Assembly (NCBI GenBank): GCA_037178855.1
Contig: JASJZC010000004.1
Location: 4,898,001-4,962,000, forward strand
Source: Oscheius sp. JU75
Lineage: Eukaryota > Nematoda > Chromadorea > Rhabditida > Rhabditidae
Length of the DNA stretch: 64,000 nucleotides
Direction: 5' to 3'
Numbering within the stretch: the first letter of the stretch is position 1; every line of letters starts with the position of its first letter. A program made the translations under genes and the position numbers. A model generated the notes under the pieces. It was not told where the DNA came from. It made no database searches and saw only the letters and a list, made by a program, of their open reading frames with translations. Positions 48,610 through 60,022 of the stretch are shown one piece after another.

Positions 48610-50499
48610 GCATTTATCTGAACAGAACAATGGTGTATTTTGCACAGCTAGAGACAATAGAGGGTTTAAAAGACCGTTTTCCCAAAGATGCTCTATCAGT
48701 TAACCATTTGTTAGGTTAGTATGTTCTATCGCAGTTTGATCAATTCAAGTCTCTAGGAAAAGGTTTCTTCAGAAAATCAGAAGAGCAGCTGGAACATGGA
48801 AAGGTGAATCAAAGTGTACGTTTCGAGAGAACGTTTAGAAAAACTTCGTGTCTTCTTTTAGTAAATAAAATACAGAGACTACCACTGAACAAACTAGCAA
48901 GGCTATACAGCTGATATTCTGTGAAAGTCGGCTGATAGATCCGATCAAGATTCAGAATCCATCAATCTGTTAAAATTTAATACCGAAAAATGGAAAACAG
49001 ATGAACTCAGAATTAGTATGGGATGTTTTACTGAAAGCTTGACGCGGTGGGGACTGGGTTTTTATGAGAGTCCCAATTAGGAGTACTAATAGCATCAAAC
49101 AGTGCAGGAGAAAATGCAAAGAAATTTGCTCAGAGGTAGGAAGTAAAAAGTTTGATCTTTCCTACTTCGGGGAGACGTGGGGCACTCGGAGAAAGACAGA
49201 GCTCGCGTACAGAATCTAAAGAGAATCCCAAAGAAGTAGGCAGATTTGTGACTAAACCAATACGCGGTCAATTATCCAAAGAACGTAAAAGTCGAAGAGA
49301 ACAGGCTCCCGAGTCTATCACTGAATCGATGGGCTGGCCTAGCCGACGGAGGATCATGAACTTAGGAACGCGATCCCAAGACTCGCTGCCGACGGCACTA
49401 ACGAGATTCGTCTACGTCATTGCGGTCAGAGCTTTTGCAAAACGCAGCCGGTACACTTGAAAGACGAAAAAATAGTTCGGGGAGACTTCTTGAACTGTCT
49501 CGGGCGCTCAAGATAGGTGCAAGTAGGTGAATGAGGTAGGGGAGAACGGCTGTGGGGGGCAAGCGCTGGGAGAAAACAAACCGACTGGATAATCAAGTCC
49601 AGCTAGACTGATCTGGTTGTCAGACCATCCTATCCGTCATTTTATGCCACCTTCTGACGCAAAAAAGACGTTCAGTTACGGTTTTCTTAAACTAACAGAC
49701 AGAAAATATTACGAGAGCGACCGGCTATCTGACAGAAAGAGGATCTGAACAAGATCGGCTGTTTTTGCTGATACTTTCGCTCTGCCTCTGGGCCGTAAAG
49801 GGTAAGGCGGAGAATGTGTGGCGCCAAAAAGATCTCTACCAGCTGAAGACATGTTTGAGTGATCGCCGCCGGGAAGTGAGGCAATCGCGAATAATTTCGT
49901 CCAGCGGACACTGATCCTCGAAAAATGGTTCCCGATCTTTCTCTAGGAGTACACTTCTGTTCTCTGATTCTAATCCGTGAGGGTCAAGTGACCAAGACGA
50001 ATTAGGATGACGGGATGAGGAAAAGAGTGAGAGTGACAGAAAGACAGAAAAAGGCTGGAATCTCTTTGGTAATTGGTAGTTTCTTTTGTTTGAAGTGTTT
50101 GTAACTTTGAATTGGGAAGCAAATAAACTAGTTTGACTCTCACTTAGTGTAGTGGTGTGGCATCTACTGGGACAGATATACAGGGAGATCTCAAGAGAAA
50201 TTGATAGTTCGTCTGATTAGGTGAAACGATAGAAAGGGAAGAGACTCGTCGAAATTTCTCTCCCACCCCCGGGTGATGACTTCAGATCCGGGTCAACCAG
50301 CGGTTGGCCAGGCCGCAAATCCGCTTCCCCCTTTCGTCCGAATGGACTCCCAGCTGTTAACATCGTCTCACCCTCTTATTATAGGGAAGTGAATCTTTAT
50401 TAGATGGAATGTCTATTAAACAAGACACATAAAGCTATATGTATCAACAACACAAATTTGTCATGGTTTTTTGTTCTGGGGGCGGCAAGGGAAAGATGC
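48610..50499. other. Gene-poor spacer, 1.9 kb
   Basis: Between the AGMO start and the 3' end of the acidic gene, whose AATAAA signal lies near 50395 on the minus strand. Open frames such as 49152-49460 (+) lack start context and splice support. No RNA gene or repeat named. Confidence 0.4.
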
Positions 50500-52977
50500 T
50501 CAGAAGAAGGAACAGCAGCCGAAGAGGCCATGACGTTTTTTCTCCTTCTTCTTCTTGGGCTGGTCAGCCTGGAAAAAAGTGAAAGTTGGATTAGAGCTAA
50601 TGTACTAACCGGCTGGGCGACGTAGTCGCGCTTTTCGAGATCCTGACTGGGAGTCAGAGTGACAACAACATCGGCCACCTTGTTGGTCTTGGGAGGAGGC
50701 AGCTCCTGACTGGTACTAGCATGGGGCTTGTTTTCGAGCATGTCCATCAACTCCTCGTATTCCTGAACATAGTTTTGATTGCTGTCTCTCTGCCTTGATG
50801 TCCTACCTCATTGAGTTTCTTGAGCTCGACCTCCAGAGTGACAGTTCCTCCGCTCTCTGTACGATAGACCGGAGTCGGGACGACTTCTTCCTTCACTTCA
50901 GTCTTATCGAAGGTGGACGAAGCCTCCAAGTTCACCATAGTCTAAACCATGTGTTCTTAAAGTGACATCAATTGATACCTGACTAACAAGGGTGACAGTC
51001 TTCTCATTCCGCTGCTCAAGAACCTCGAAGGTGACAGTCTTGGTGACGGAATGTGGCACAAACTCGGGCTTCTTCTCTTCAATCACAGCCTCGTCCTTAA
51101 CAGTTTCCGGAATAGCAGTTTCGGATTCAGAAGAGCTGATGACCGGCTCGTGAATGGCTTCTTCGACAGTAACCACGCTGTCGGTGGACTTGGCCGAGGG
51201 CTGAACTGAGCTTTTCTGTCATCGAAGTCAAAAGTTACCTGACTGGGACTCTCTGGACGATCTTCAACGACGAGATTAACAACGTCTGGAGTCTTGGTCT
51301 GTTCGGTGATCTTCTCCTGGACAATCTCATCAGCCGAAACCACTGGCTTTGTAAAACTACGAGGAGCAGCGACTGGAACTGACTGAGATTCGTTCTGAGC
51401 AGCCTGAAACCGAGCATGATGAGTTTGATTCACTCCTTCTCGTGTGAGCTAAATCTCTATCTCATTGTCAGACCCAAAAGCTTGACCCCATTCCGTGAAA
51501 CGATAATAGGAACCTACAATCTGATCTTCTTCCACGACGGCATCATTCTCCTGGGTGATAAGTTTAGCAGGGACCTCCGTCTCTTCACCATTTTCCGTCT
51601 CGGATCTCTTCTCTTCCACCTTCTTTTCCTCGTGATAACTGTTTTCAACAGACTGAACAGCTTCCGAGTTGGCAGTGTCCTGTTTGACAGAGAGATCATC
51701 ATCATGTCTCTGGTCTTCAGTAACCTCAGCCTTCTCAGCGTCTCCAGCTGTGATCTCCGTTTCGATGTAAGCAGGAATCTCGACTTCAGTAGTCTCTTCG
51801 ATGACTTTGTTCTCAACTTCAGCTGTCTCTTCGATGCTCTTAGATTTCTCAGCAACAGACACCATCTGTTCGGCTTCTTCTTCATCTGTGTACAGAACGT
51901 TATGTTCTCTGACTTCAATTTTCGAATCAGAGCCATTGATCTCATGAACCGGGGCTTGCTCGGCATGCAGACCATTCACTTCTTCGTCTTTGGTTTTCTC
52001 TATAGGGAAATTCATAGCGCGGCGTCTCTCCTTTTCAGATTCAGAGTCGAAGTCGCTGTCCAGAAGGTAGTGAGCCGTTTCTTCCAGAGTGTAGACTCTC
52101 TTGACAGGTCCGTCCTCAGGACTAGAAACAGTAGTATCGGAGATATCATCCAGAACAGCATGAACATCGCTGACCAGCTCTTCCTCGTCCTTGACTACCA
52201 GATCTTCCTTCATCGAGTCAACAGAGTCGGCAAGAACAGAAGCCACTAGCTCTTCAGCTATCTCAGACGCGGTCTTTTCTTCGATCTGAAAATTGGAACT
52301 AGGAAATGTAATAGGGTAGAGCATACCTCCTCAGTATCAGCTTCATTGTCACTGTACTGGGTGATCTCGATTGAAGGGACGTTGACTATGGATAACTTCT
52401 TCTCAGATACTTCCACAGTAGCAGGTGCATCAATCTTGATCTCGGAAGCCTGAAAAAAAAATTTTATGTCGAAGGTGACAGAGAGTTAAAACTTACCTTT
52501 GCCTGAATCTCTCCAATAGCCTCGTCTCTCATCTCAACCACTCCAGCAGTAACTTGCTTGACGTCATTGTTTAGAAGACTGGTCTCAGTAGTTACAGGTT
52601 CGACTCCCTCAACCATTTTGACTACCTGGGCAATTCCTTCAGCGGAGGGCAACCCTTCCAAGATAGGATCTTTCTCATCATTAGTCATCTAAGGTTGATT
52701 CAATATGAGTCAAGGAGAGAAATTGCAAACCTTGTACTGAGTAATAGATTTCTCCTCAGCCGTCTTCTCCATCACGTCATCGACGACAGAATTGGCAGCG
52801 TCTGCGACCAGTTCGGGAAGGTCGGCAAACTATACATGAAAACAATAAACAGGCGTTGCGATCGATACCCACCTCCTCGTCTGCCTTTTCGGTAATGATC
52901 GTGGAGCGACTGCCGTCAGGATTCAGAAGACCACGACGAATGAGACCTTCGGTGATTTCACGACGCTTTTCGTCCAT
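50500..52977 (-). CDS. Large acidic disordered protein with lipid-anchor motif (AKAP candidate)
   Basis: The start MDEKRREITEGLIRRGLLNP follows a TTTTTTCAG acceptor by 6 nt. The product is a long Glu/Asp/Val-rich low-complexity chain over about ten exons with no globular domain I recognise. Two amphipathic helices stand out: LVADAANSVVDDVMEK and ASEIAEELVASVLADSV. Both match the hydrophobic spacing that PKA regulatory-subunit II binds in A-kinase anchoring proteins. The extreme C-terminus is polybasic (PKKKKEKKRHGLFGCCSFF); CSFF could be a CaaX prenylation box with the preceding Cys palmitoylated. Together this suggests a membrane-tethered PKA scaffold, which is inference. A paralemmin-like protein is another possibility because of the lipidated tail. 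Confidence 0.6.
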
Positions 52978-53290
52978 TATGATCTGAAAAAATGTGATGA
53001 GCATCAATAGATGTGTTTACAAGATGTGTATCATTGACTTGACCATTACCCATCTCAAACTTCTTCTCTATGGCACTGAGAAAACTACCAAACTCTTTTA
53101 TCTATGTCAGATGTACTGTTAGTAAAATAAGGAAGCCTCAGATTCAATCTATAGAATTCAAAGACCTGAAGACTCTGTACTGAAACCTTTCCTCCAATCT
53201 CAGTAAGTAGCCGGTTCCAGTAGCTATCAGACATCAGTCACTCTCTCTAGGGCACGCTATGTACTGAGAAATAACTTGCCCTCTTAAACC

Positions 53291-54198
53291 CTAAGCCTTG
53301 AACTTATCCAGGGCCACGTTAGCAAAAGGATAGTCGATTTGTTGTTTCAAATGTTCCAGAAGACTCACTCTTTGCTGCTCCTCGTCGTCGATGGATGCCA
53401 ATCGAGAAAGACTTTGTCGCGTCGAACTGGAGTCTGCAACAGATTCGAAATGAGGTAGGAAGGCGGGGTCAGTTTATAGTACGAATGGAAACGTCCAGTC
53501 TAGCTAAGCTGACTCACCGTCATCGCTGGTCATCGGGCTGGGTAAGGGTACGGGTGAGCCATCACTATTCACAGCCAGACGAACAATTTGACCTTTCGAA
53601 TCCAATGGCTCGATGAGACAGGAGAGCCGAGTAGCCAGAAGGTCATTCTTGGTACGCCCATGAGTTCCAGAGATCAGATTCAGTTCTTCGCTGTTCAGAT
53701 GGCGAGTGGTTTCTTTTCTAAAGTCTCTAATCGTCTGTGTCTCTCTCTACCCACCTGTACACAGTCCTGAGATCATTCCAGAGGATGGTTCCATCCGACG
53801 ATTGATTGAAAAGACGGAGAAGACACTGATAGAAAGCTGCCAGGCCATCAGTTCTTGGATTGAAGCGTTTATGTCCCGGATCCGGCGTGACACCTCGAGA
53901 ACTCGACTGACTGCTTGACCGCTTGCCTCTGCTCTCCTTTCTCTTCATAATTCTTTTGGCCACTGGTCTGAAAGCAGTTCTATATCCATGTAATAGTAGA
54001 GCCTACTTGGGAGAAACGTCGTTGTTCCCAGTCGACTGCTCATTGACTACGTCCAGATGAAGAAGGTCCCGGGGTGCATTAGACTTCAGCAAAATGGCCG
54101 GACTGGGCAGATCTTCCTGTTGTAGCTCCTACAATAGTTCTGTTGCTGATTGGAGAAGAACCTACCGCCACTACAGCTTGGGGCAAATGATCATCCAT
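53291..54198 (-). CDS. Nuclear-looking protein, about 240 aa, unknown
   Basis: Five exons start MDDHLPQAVVAELQQEDLPS. A basic Ser-rich stretch (RIMKRKESRGKRSSSQSSSR) could act as a nuclear localisation signal. A conserved-looking core follows, with DGLAAFYQCLLRLFNQSSDG, then LRTVYRKETTRHLNSEELNL and LATRLSCLIEPLDSKGQIVR. The end is STRQSLSRLASIDDEEQQR and KQQIDYPFANVALDKFKA. The frame is held by a CAG/GTGGGT donor near 53750 that adds VYR. CATCTTTCAG lies about 40 nt before the ATG, so trans-splicing is likely. No named family recognised. The next gene on the same strand begins about 310 bp after the stop. Confidence 0.55.
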
Positions 54199-56637
54199 CG
54201 CTTGTTCGCAACTACACGTCCTACGTCTCTTCCTTATTTACTGAAAGATGAGTTATTAGGGACTTACAGAAGTGAGAAGAGGAAAAACAATGGTAGAAGT
54301 CGAGATAGATGTCGTAAGGCGGAGGTAGACTACTGAGAACGCAATAAGCGACAACGTCCCATTGCCAAGATTCAGCAGCGACTCTCATAAAAAAGCCAAG
54401 AGTCTAATTAACGAACCACAACGACCTCGAAGCTTTGGATAGTTTAGAAACAAAGGATAATCCTTATCATGTCCTGTCAGGACAAGGTTTGGACTGTCAG
54501 TACTATGACATCGACGACGAGACAGCTGTGAAAAGACTAACAAGACGCACCAAGTTCTAGCTTTGATCTACTATCTAATATCGTGGAAGAGCTGTCGAGC
54601 TACTAACTGGATTGCAGAAACAGTGGAGACAACTGAGAGATCTGTATCGAATTCTTTCTAGCAGAGCAGCTTGGTTACCTTCGGAAGCTCCGGATTCTGA
54701 GAGAACTGTCGGAGACTAAAGTACGTGACCAGAACTGTTCGGCTACGAAAGTACGGTACAAAGGCGCTGGGAGCGTCAAGGTTAAGACACAGAAACATGG
54801 AACAATCGTGAAAAGATTTCTAAACCTTAGGAACAGGGATCTCTATGGAGTTAGTGACCACTGGGTGTGGTGCGTGTTTTTGGACACTCCCACAAGTAGG
54901 TGACTGCGCAGAGAAAGAAGTCCACGAGGCGAGACCTGATTTCAACAGTAGATAATGACTGAGCGAGGCTTTCCCACCGCAAAGTCTAATAAAAAGAGAT
55001 AGGAGAAGGAGGAGACGATCGAAATGTCAACAACTGTGCACTTTTCAAGAGGCGCGTGGATTTTGGTACAAAAAGTAGGTAGATTGGCAGCCATCTGCAG
55101 AAGACGGTCACTTCAAAAAGGGTAGTCGTCTTTGTGAATCAAATGATGAAATTGGTGTAAGGGGGTGTGAAATGGAAGCCCTAGACTTACGAAATGACTA
55201 AGACTCAGTCTAGGTGGGCGACTACAATGGCAGAAGGTAAACAGTAGCGTGGGACTATTCTTAGACAGAGAATAAGTCGGTATCGAAAAGCTTGTACTCT
55301 TGGGACCAGACTAGACTCCTTGCCTTCAGTTAGATCAACTCAGTAAGTCTTAAGCAGAAAGTTACAATGCACGGAACTCGACTGCAGAACAAATTTAGTG
55401 TGAACCTAACGAATAGGTTTCAGCTGTGGGGGCAGGAGAGGGTAAACTCTTGACTGTTCTCTTCGAGAAGGTCGTATGAGTAATGTACCTTGAGATCTAG
55501 ACGACCAATGATACTTTAGGTGAAATTGTGTCAGAAGGGGTACGTAATCGGGAACGGAATCCAGCATCATGAAAGTGCCTGTCAGTATGTCGACTTGAGC
55601 ACATCTGGTCACGAAAAATTTACGATGACCCGTGCTTTTTGAGCTAGCCACTCAGAACAAAGACCTGGAAGGGAAAATCGATTTCGATCAAGTCGGAGTA
55701 GCGTGTTCCTTTGTACTCGGAAGGGAGAGGGACGTGCACCTGTTTGCAAGCGATCCGGGGAACTCTCGAAACGGGAGTGGAAATAATAACAGACACAGAG
55801 ACAAAAGATAGACATAAGAGAGGCAGAGCGACAGACAGAAACCAGAGAAAGAGAGACCGGAAACAATTCCTCAGCTTAACGAAAATGCATCAAGTAGTCG
55901 GTGAGGACGAGCACCCGGCTAATCTCGTGTAAGACAAATAGTGCACTCGAGAAGAGAACTCGTGTTGGCAGATTCCAGCCGCATGCGTGGGGCTCTCTCG
56001 TTCTGGAGAACAACTCTCCAAAAAGGAAGGTATCCGATTACTTGAGAGCGCGAGAGAATAAGGCGGAAGCCACTAAATGACTACATCTTTGGCAATAGCG
56101 AGTCGAGTGTGAGCCGTACTAGCACCGAGATGCAAATGAAGTGCCCCGAAAACCGGGCGGCCGACTCATCGACGGACCGTTTCGACTCACACAGAGGGAG
56201 GGCAAAGTGTGAACAGAACACTGATGATAGGAAGAAAGAAGGGCTGAAGAACGAGTGGCAAACAGCGGACTGAAACCAGAGATATACTCAAACAGTTAGG
56301 TCGAAGGGGTGTTCGTTCTCGCAGAAAAATGATGTTTGTACTTTGCATAGATTAAGGTGGGAAGTTGCGTCAGACTTTGACAATGCTTGAAAACCGTCTT
56401 CTCTATTTGATAGGGACTTTCTGGAATTGTAACTGACAAGTGGCTTCAAATAGAAAGAAGAAACCTAGAAGACTATAAGAGTATGACTATTTGCAGGGGT
56501 ACTCAAACTACAGAGAGAGTACGGGTGCCGATTTCACGGATCGAGAAAGTACAAGGATACGGCTATAAAACGAGACATTAGAGCTGGAACCCTTGAAACC
56601 TAAAGAGAAGTCGCTATCCGTAACTCTTTAGTCATGT
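54199..56637. other. Gene-poor spacer, 2.4 kb
   Basis: A long stretch without a supported gene. It contains purine-rich low-complexity sequence near 55780-55862 (AACAGACACAGAGACAAAAG and following). A short palindrome-like TCATGTCCTGTCAGGACA lies near 54467-54484. Frames on both strands lack phase-consistent splice sites. Confidence 0.4.
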
Positions 56638-58244
56638 TTAGTGATCCCAATTTCGTTTGAATGGGTTCTTCGGACGCTCCTCTGCTCCCAGTTTAAGTGG
56701 AATTGTCGTTGAAGCTATCACTGGCGGACTGTCGCTTCTCGGAGGCAGCGTTATTCTGTCGAACGGATGAGCTTCTGGCTGAAAAGATATTTTCTCAACC
56801 AATAACTATCATAACAGTACCTTCACAAGTCCCTCTACAGGCTCTGCAATCACAGGAACGGGTTTGACTACCGTTCCATTCACAGTAGCTGCTTCGACTT
56901 TGGCGATCTCCTTGGCCAGATTGTTTTCTTCGATCTGAATCTTCTTCAGCTGCTCCTTTTCACTTTCGGAAAGAGGGATCTCCTTTCCCTTGGCTATCGT
57001 CACGGGGATCTCGGTCGGAGCCACGAAACCTTCCTCGATAATCTCTTCCTTTTCTTTTGGCTCGTCTTCTTCGAAATCGGAAATGAGCTCACAGTCGAAG
57101 AGGAACTAGAAATGTGCGGCGTGACAGTTTTAGTGACTCACCTTCATGCATCGGGGATGATCGAACTGTCTTCGGAAGGGGTTGCAAATGACCTGGGGTA
57201 GATTGAACATGTGGAAGCATCTAAACTGATCTTTTTTAATCATGAGACACCAAATAAATTCTCTCAAACATCGTCTTGTAATGCAAACCCGAACAGCCTC
57301 GGCTGACAAGAGCTATATGTATATTGTACAAACAATATTCCCTTATTCCTTCTCGGCAATCGTTTTCCCTCGCAAACTCACAAGTTCCCAAAATGCAAAA
57401 ATCCACCTGTAGTGAACTTTAACCGCGTCTTGCATCAGTGAAACCAACTCTTGTGCCTTTTCTCTCCTGGCTTTGTTATTGCAGAATAGCTCGTACTTCT
57501 GACACCATCTGGCTGTTTCGAAACCGTATCTAAATCCGTTTTGATATAGTATTCCCAGACCGACCTTCTCCAAATGCATTCGAAGGGCTCACAACTACAG
57601 CTGAGATCATAGTGACAGCTCTTACATGACTGACGCTTGTTTCTTGTACAAAACTTCTTGTATTGGGTTCGTTCAAGATCGCACCAGCTTTCCTGGGGGT
57701 AGTTTGTCTTGGAGCATTGTTCCTGAAAGAGAGCAGATGACCTGCTTACAATTGGCAAAAGACGTCCATCGGGGACTCATGTCAAAAGACTGGTAGACGC
57801 GTTCGAAGTTCGTACTACTTCCTGTGTGAAGTGATCAAATCCACCTCTATCGTACGGACTCCAAAGACTTACCTTGAATCCAATACAGAAAGGTACCAAC
57901 TGCAATGGGGGTGTATCGTCGGCACAGGCCAGGGCGAAAGCGTCCAGTTGCCCGAAACAGAGACGATCATGCTGAAGTCCTGACCTGGAATTAACTAATG
58001 CTCACTAAGACTCGTTCCACAACTACCTAGGATAGCAGAAAAAGTTCAGTTCCTTTGGGAACCGATTGGGAATGACGAGGATATCCTTGGTCTGGGGTTC
58101 TTCTTCCTCTTCTCCATATTCCAGCTCTTCCGGAAGCTTGATGGCTCCCAATCCTAGGACTAGTAGCTAGAAATACTCGATCTTACCATCAGTTTGCGAG
58201 AAAACAATGTTCGGAAGAAGGAGAAAGTAGAAAATCTCGCGCAT
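56638..58244 (-). CDS. Secreted Cys-containing protein with acidic/Pro tail, unknown
   Basis: The signal peptide MREIFYFLLLPNIVFSQTDG is followed by an acidic stretch (LEYGEEEEEPQTKD). Cys-spaced modules follow: LNFFCYPR, HDRLCFGQLDAFALACADDT, LVPFCIGFK, SWCDLERTQYKKFC, CHYDLSCSCEPFECIW and TARWCQKYELFC. A final part has VICNPFRRQFDHPRCMKFLF, an acidic linker and a Pro/Ile-rich tail ending FKRNWDH. A donor GTTAAA at about 57422 joins in phase to the VICNPF exon at about 57195. Without that splice the upstream frame stops at 57343 (GKTIAEKE). It is therefore either one gene with two 3' ends or two genes. No known domain recognised. Confidence 0.5.
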
Positions 58245-58760
58245 TGAAGCCTTATAGACGCGGGATGATAAACCTGTTTGTATCTGGACTGTCGGCAGGA
58301 TGAAAGTTCAAAAACTTCATATTCGACACTCATTGTTACTTGTTAGTCAATAAATCGCCGGATCCAGAAAGGCCGGTCCACTACTGGTCTAGAAACCAAT
58401 GATTTTAATTAGACAAACATAGATTTTGGAAATCTGACTGTCCGAATAGTCACTGCAATTTCTGGCAGAGTTAATGACAATACGTATATCTTAGAAGAGC
58501 CGAAGCCTCTCTCACCTCTCCAGCATCGCCTGTAGAAGAGATCAAAGGCCGAGACAATTGACTGTTCAACTAACAATAAATACAAATTGGGACAAAATTT
58601 TCACCTCTTTCTCCAAACAGCTGATAGACACCGATTGTTTTGTAGCGGTAAACTTGCGGTATTAGAGTATAACTCAATGCTAGAACAGGGGTTATCAGCT
58701 CGTAAATTTCAGAAGATTTCATTTCGAAAGACACCAAATGAGCAAAGAAGTGAAGATATT
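58245..58760. other. Intergenic, 516 bp
   Basis: Upstream flank of the secreted Cys protein and downstream flank of the Cys-rich membrane protein. The minus strand has TTTATCATCCC close to the ATG. No gene recognised. Confidence 0.35.
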
Positions 58761-59233
58761 CTAACAGCAGACAAAGTTGATGGGAGCGTCGGACTGAACT
58801 GGATCGCGGTTGATACAACATTCGCACGATGCATATCGTCGGAAGGCTGTCTGAAAAGAACAAAGTCAATTGACTGCCACTCTCACTGTTACTGTTACTA
58901 TCACTCTCTCACTCACTTTTGAAGGACAGCAGCTTTTTAGCAGACTTCTTAAACTGCAATCAGAACAGGGTAGACAGCTAGTGGTTATGAAGGAGCAGTC
59001 TGCGAAGGAGGGAATGATACTCAGTTGTGGAGGGGCGGGTTTCTGCTTCAGCCAGGTTGGCTAGAGATACTCGTGTGATCGGCCTGTGGTTTCAAACTTA
59101 CGCATACTCTGCAAATAACGAGGAAAACAATCAAAAGAATGACAGAATAGCTGGCTATACCGATGACTAGGAATATCGGAAGATTGTCGACAGCTTGGAA
59201 CGCGACCACCTCGGGGATGGTCGAATTGTTCAT
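58761..59233 (-). CDS. Small single-pass Cys-rich membrane protein
   Basis: Three exons. The first (59102-59233) begins MNNSTIPEVVAFQAVDNLPI with one membrane helix (FLVIGIASYSVILLIVFLVI) ending CRVC. The second is Cys-rich (FADCSFITTSCLPCSDCSLR, then SLLKSCCPSK). The third reads FRRYASCECCINRDPVQSDA and ends NFVCC. Joins are in phase with GTAAGT/CTAG and GTGAGT/TTTTCAG borders. Short N-terminus outside, Cys-dense tail inside is the plan of several nematode-restricted membrane proteins; acylation or metal binding is possible. An alternative reading of exon 2 in another frame is shorter and lacks this pattern. A CTACCAG acceptor precedes the ATG by about 40 nt. Confidence 0.55.
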
Positions 59234-60022
59234 TGGGTAGGCGAGGTTGTCATGGAGACAAGGCGCTGGCTGGTAGAAATAGATGGAAATCAAAACAGTG
59301 GCTACTCATAAAAACAAAGTTTGTCAAAAGATGTTTAATTGCGTATTGCCATTATGTCTGACTTGCGTTCTAATATTTTGACCAGTCTCCTTTTGCTTTC
59401 ATCACGCCGCTTCGTAGTAACAAAATAGTGTCAGCGGCTTCACTGTTCTAGAGCGCATATAAACGACTTTCCATCCAATATTGGCAATTTTGGACAACAT
59501 AATTTGCTCGCTTTTGCTTCGCAGTTATTGACGGACGGATGGACACCATTGCGCTTTAGCAGTAGAGAAACACGCGCAGAGAACGGGATCTGTTCGATTA
59601 AGTTGAGTTCGACCACGTCAAGAGTCTTTAGAGTTCTCAACTACTCTAGTACGACCGATGAGTGCTAATATTTACCCAGGGTGATCCATGTAATGCCAGT
59701 TTGTCAGTTTTCGACTCCATTTGAGATTTTCAGCTCGACATCCAAATATACTAACGAGTCCATAAGTCGCACTGCTAGATTCGTCCTTTCTTTGGCCCTC
59801 TGCAAAGAAGTTTATCAGCTCCTGGTTACCACAGAAACTACGCACAAGTGAACATTGTATCAACCTTTCGCTTAGTGTGTAGAACTTGAAAATGAGAACA
59901 TATATACTGACTAGCGAAGATCTCACGTTGCAATTATTTTCAAGTCGCGTGGGGATCCAAGTTCACCGGTTTGTAGAGTTAATATTTATACCCGCGTGTC
60001 TAACTCGCTTCACATTGTGAGA
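59234..60022. other. Intergenic, carries repeat copy C
   Basis: Contains the third copy of the dispersed repeat near 59522-59562. A minus-strand TTCTTTGCAG acceptor at about 59804 is followed by a short open frame that I could not connect to any exon. Confidence 0.35.
59522..59562 (+). repeat. Dispersed repeat family, copy C (short)
   Basis: TTATTGACGGACGGATGGAC, then ACCATTGCGCTTTAGCAGTAG, shares the GGACGGACACC-type core and the TGCGCTTT end with copies A, B and D. Confidence 0.5.

Noticed and set aside
49152-49460. Plus-strand frame of about 100 codons in a spacer.
   Set aside because: No credible start (non-ATG context), no acceptor, no poly(A) signal and basic random-looking composition.
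51416-52249. Long plus-strand open frame of about 277 codons.
   Set aside because: It is the mirror of the Glu-rich exon of the acidic protein; no start context, no splice logic and an unlikely Phe/Arg/Ser composition.
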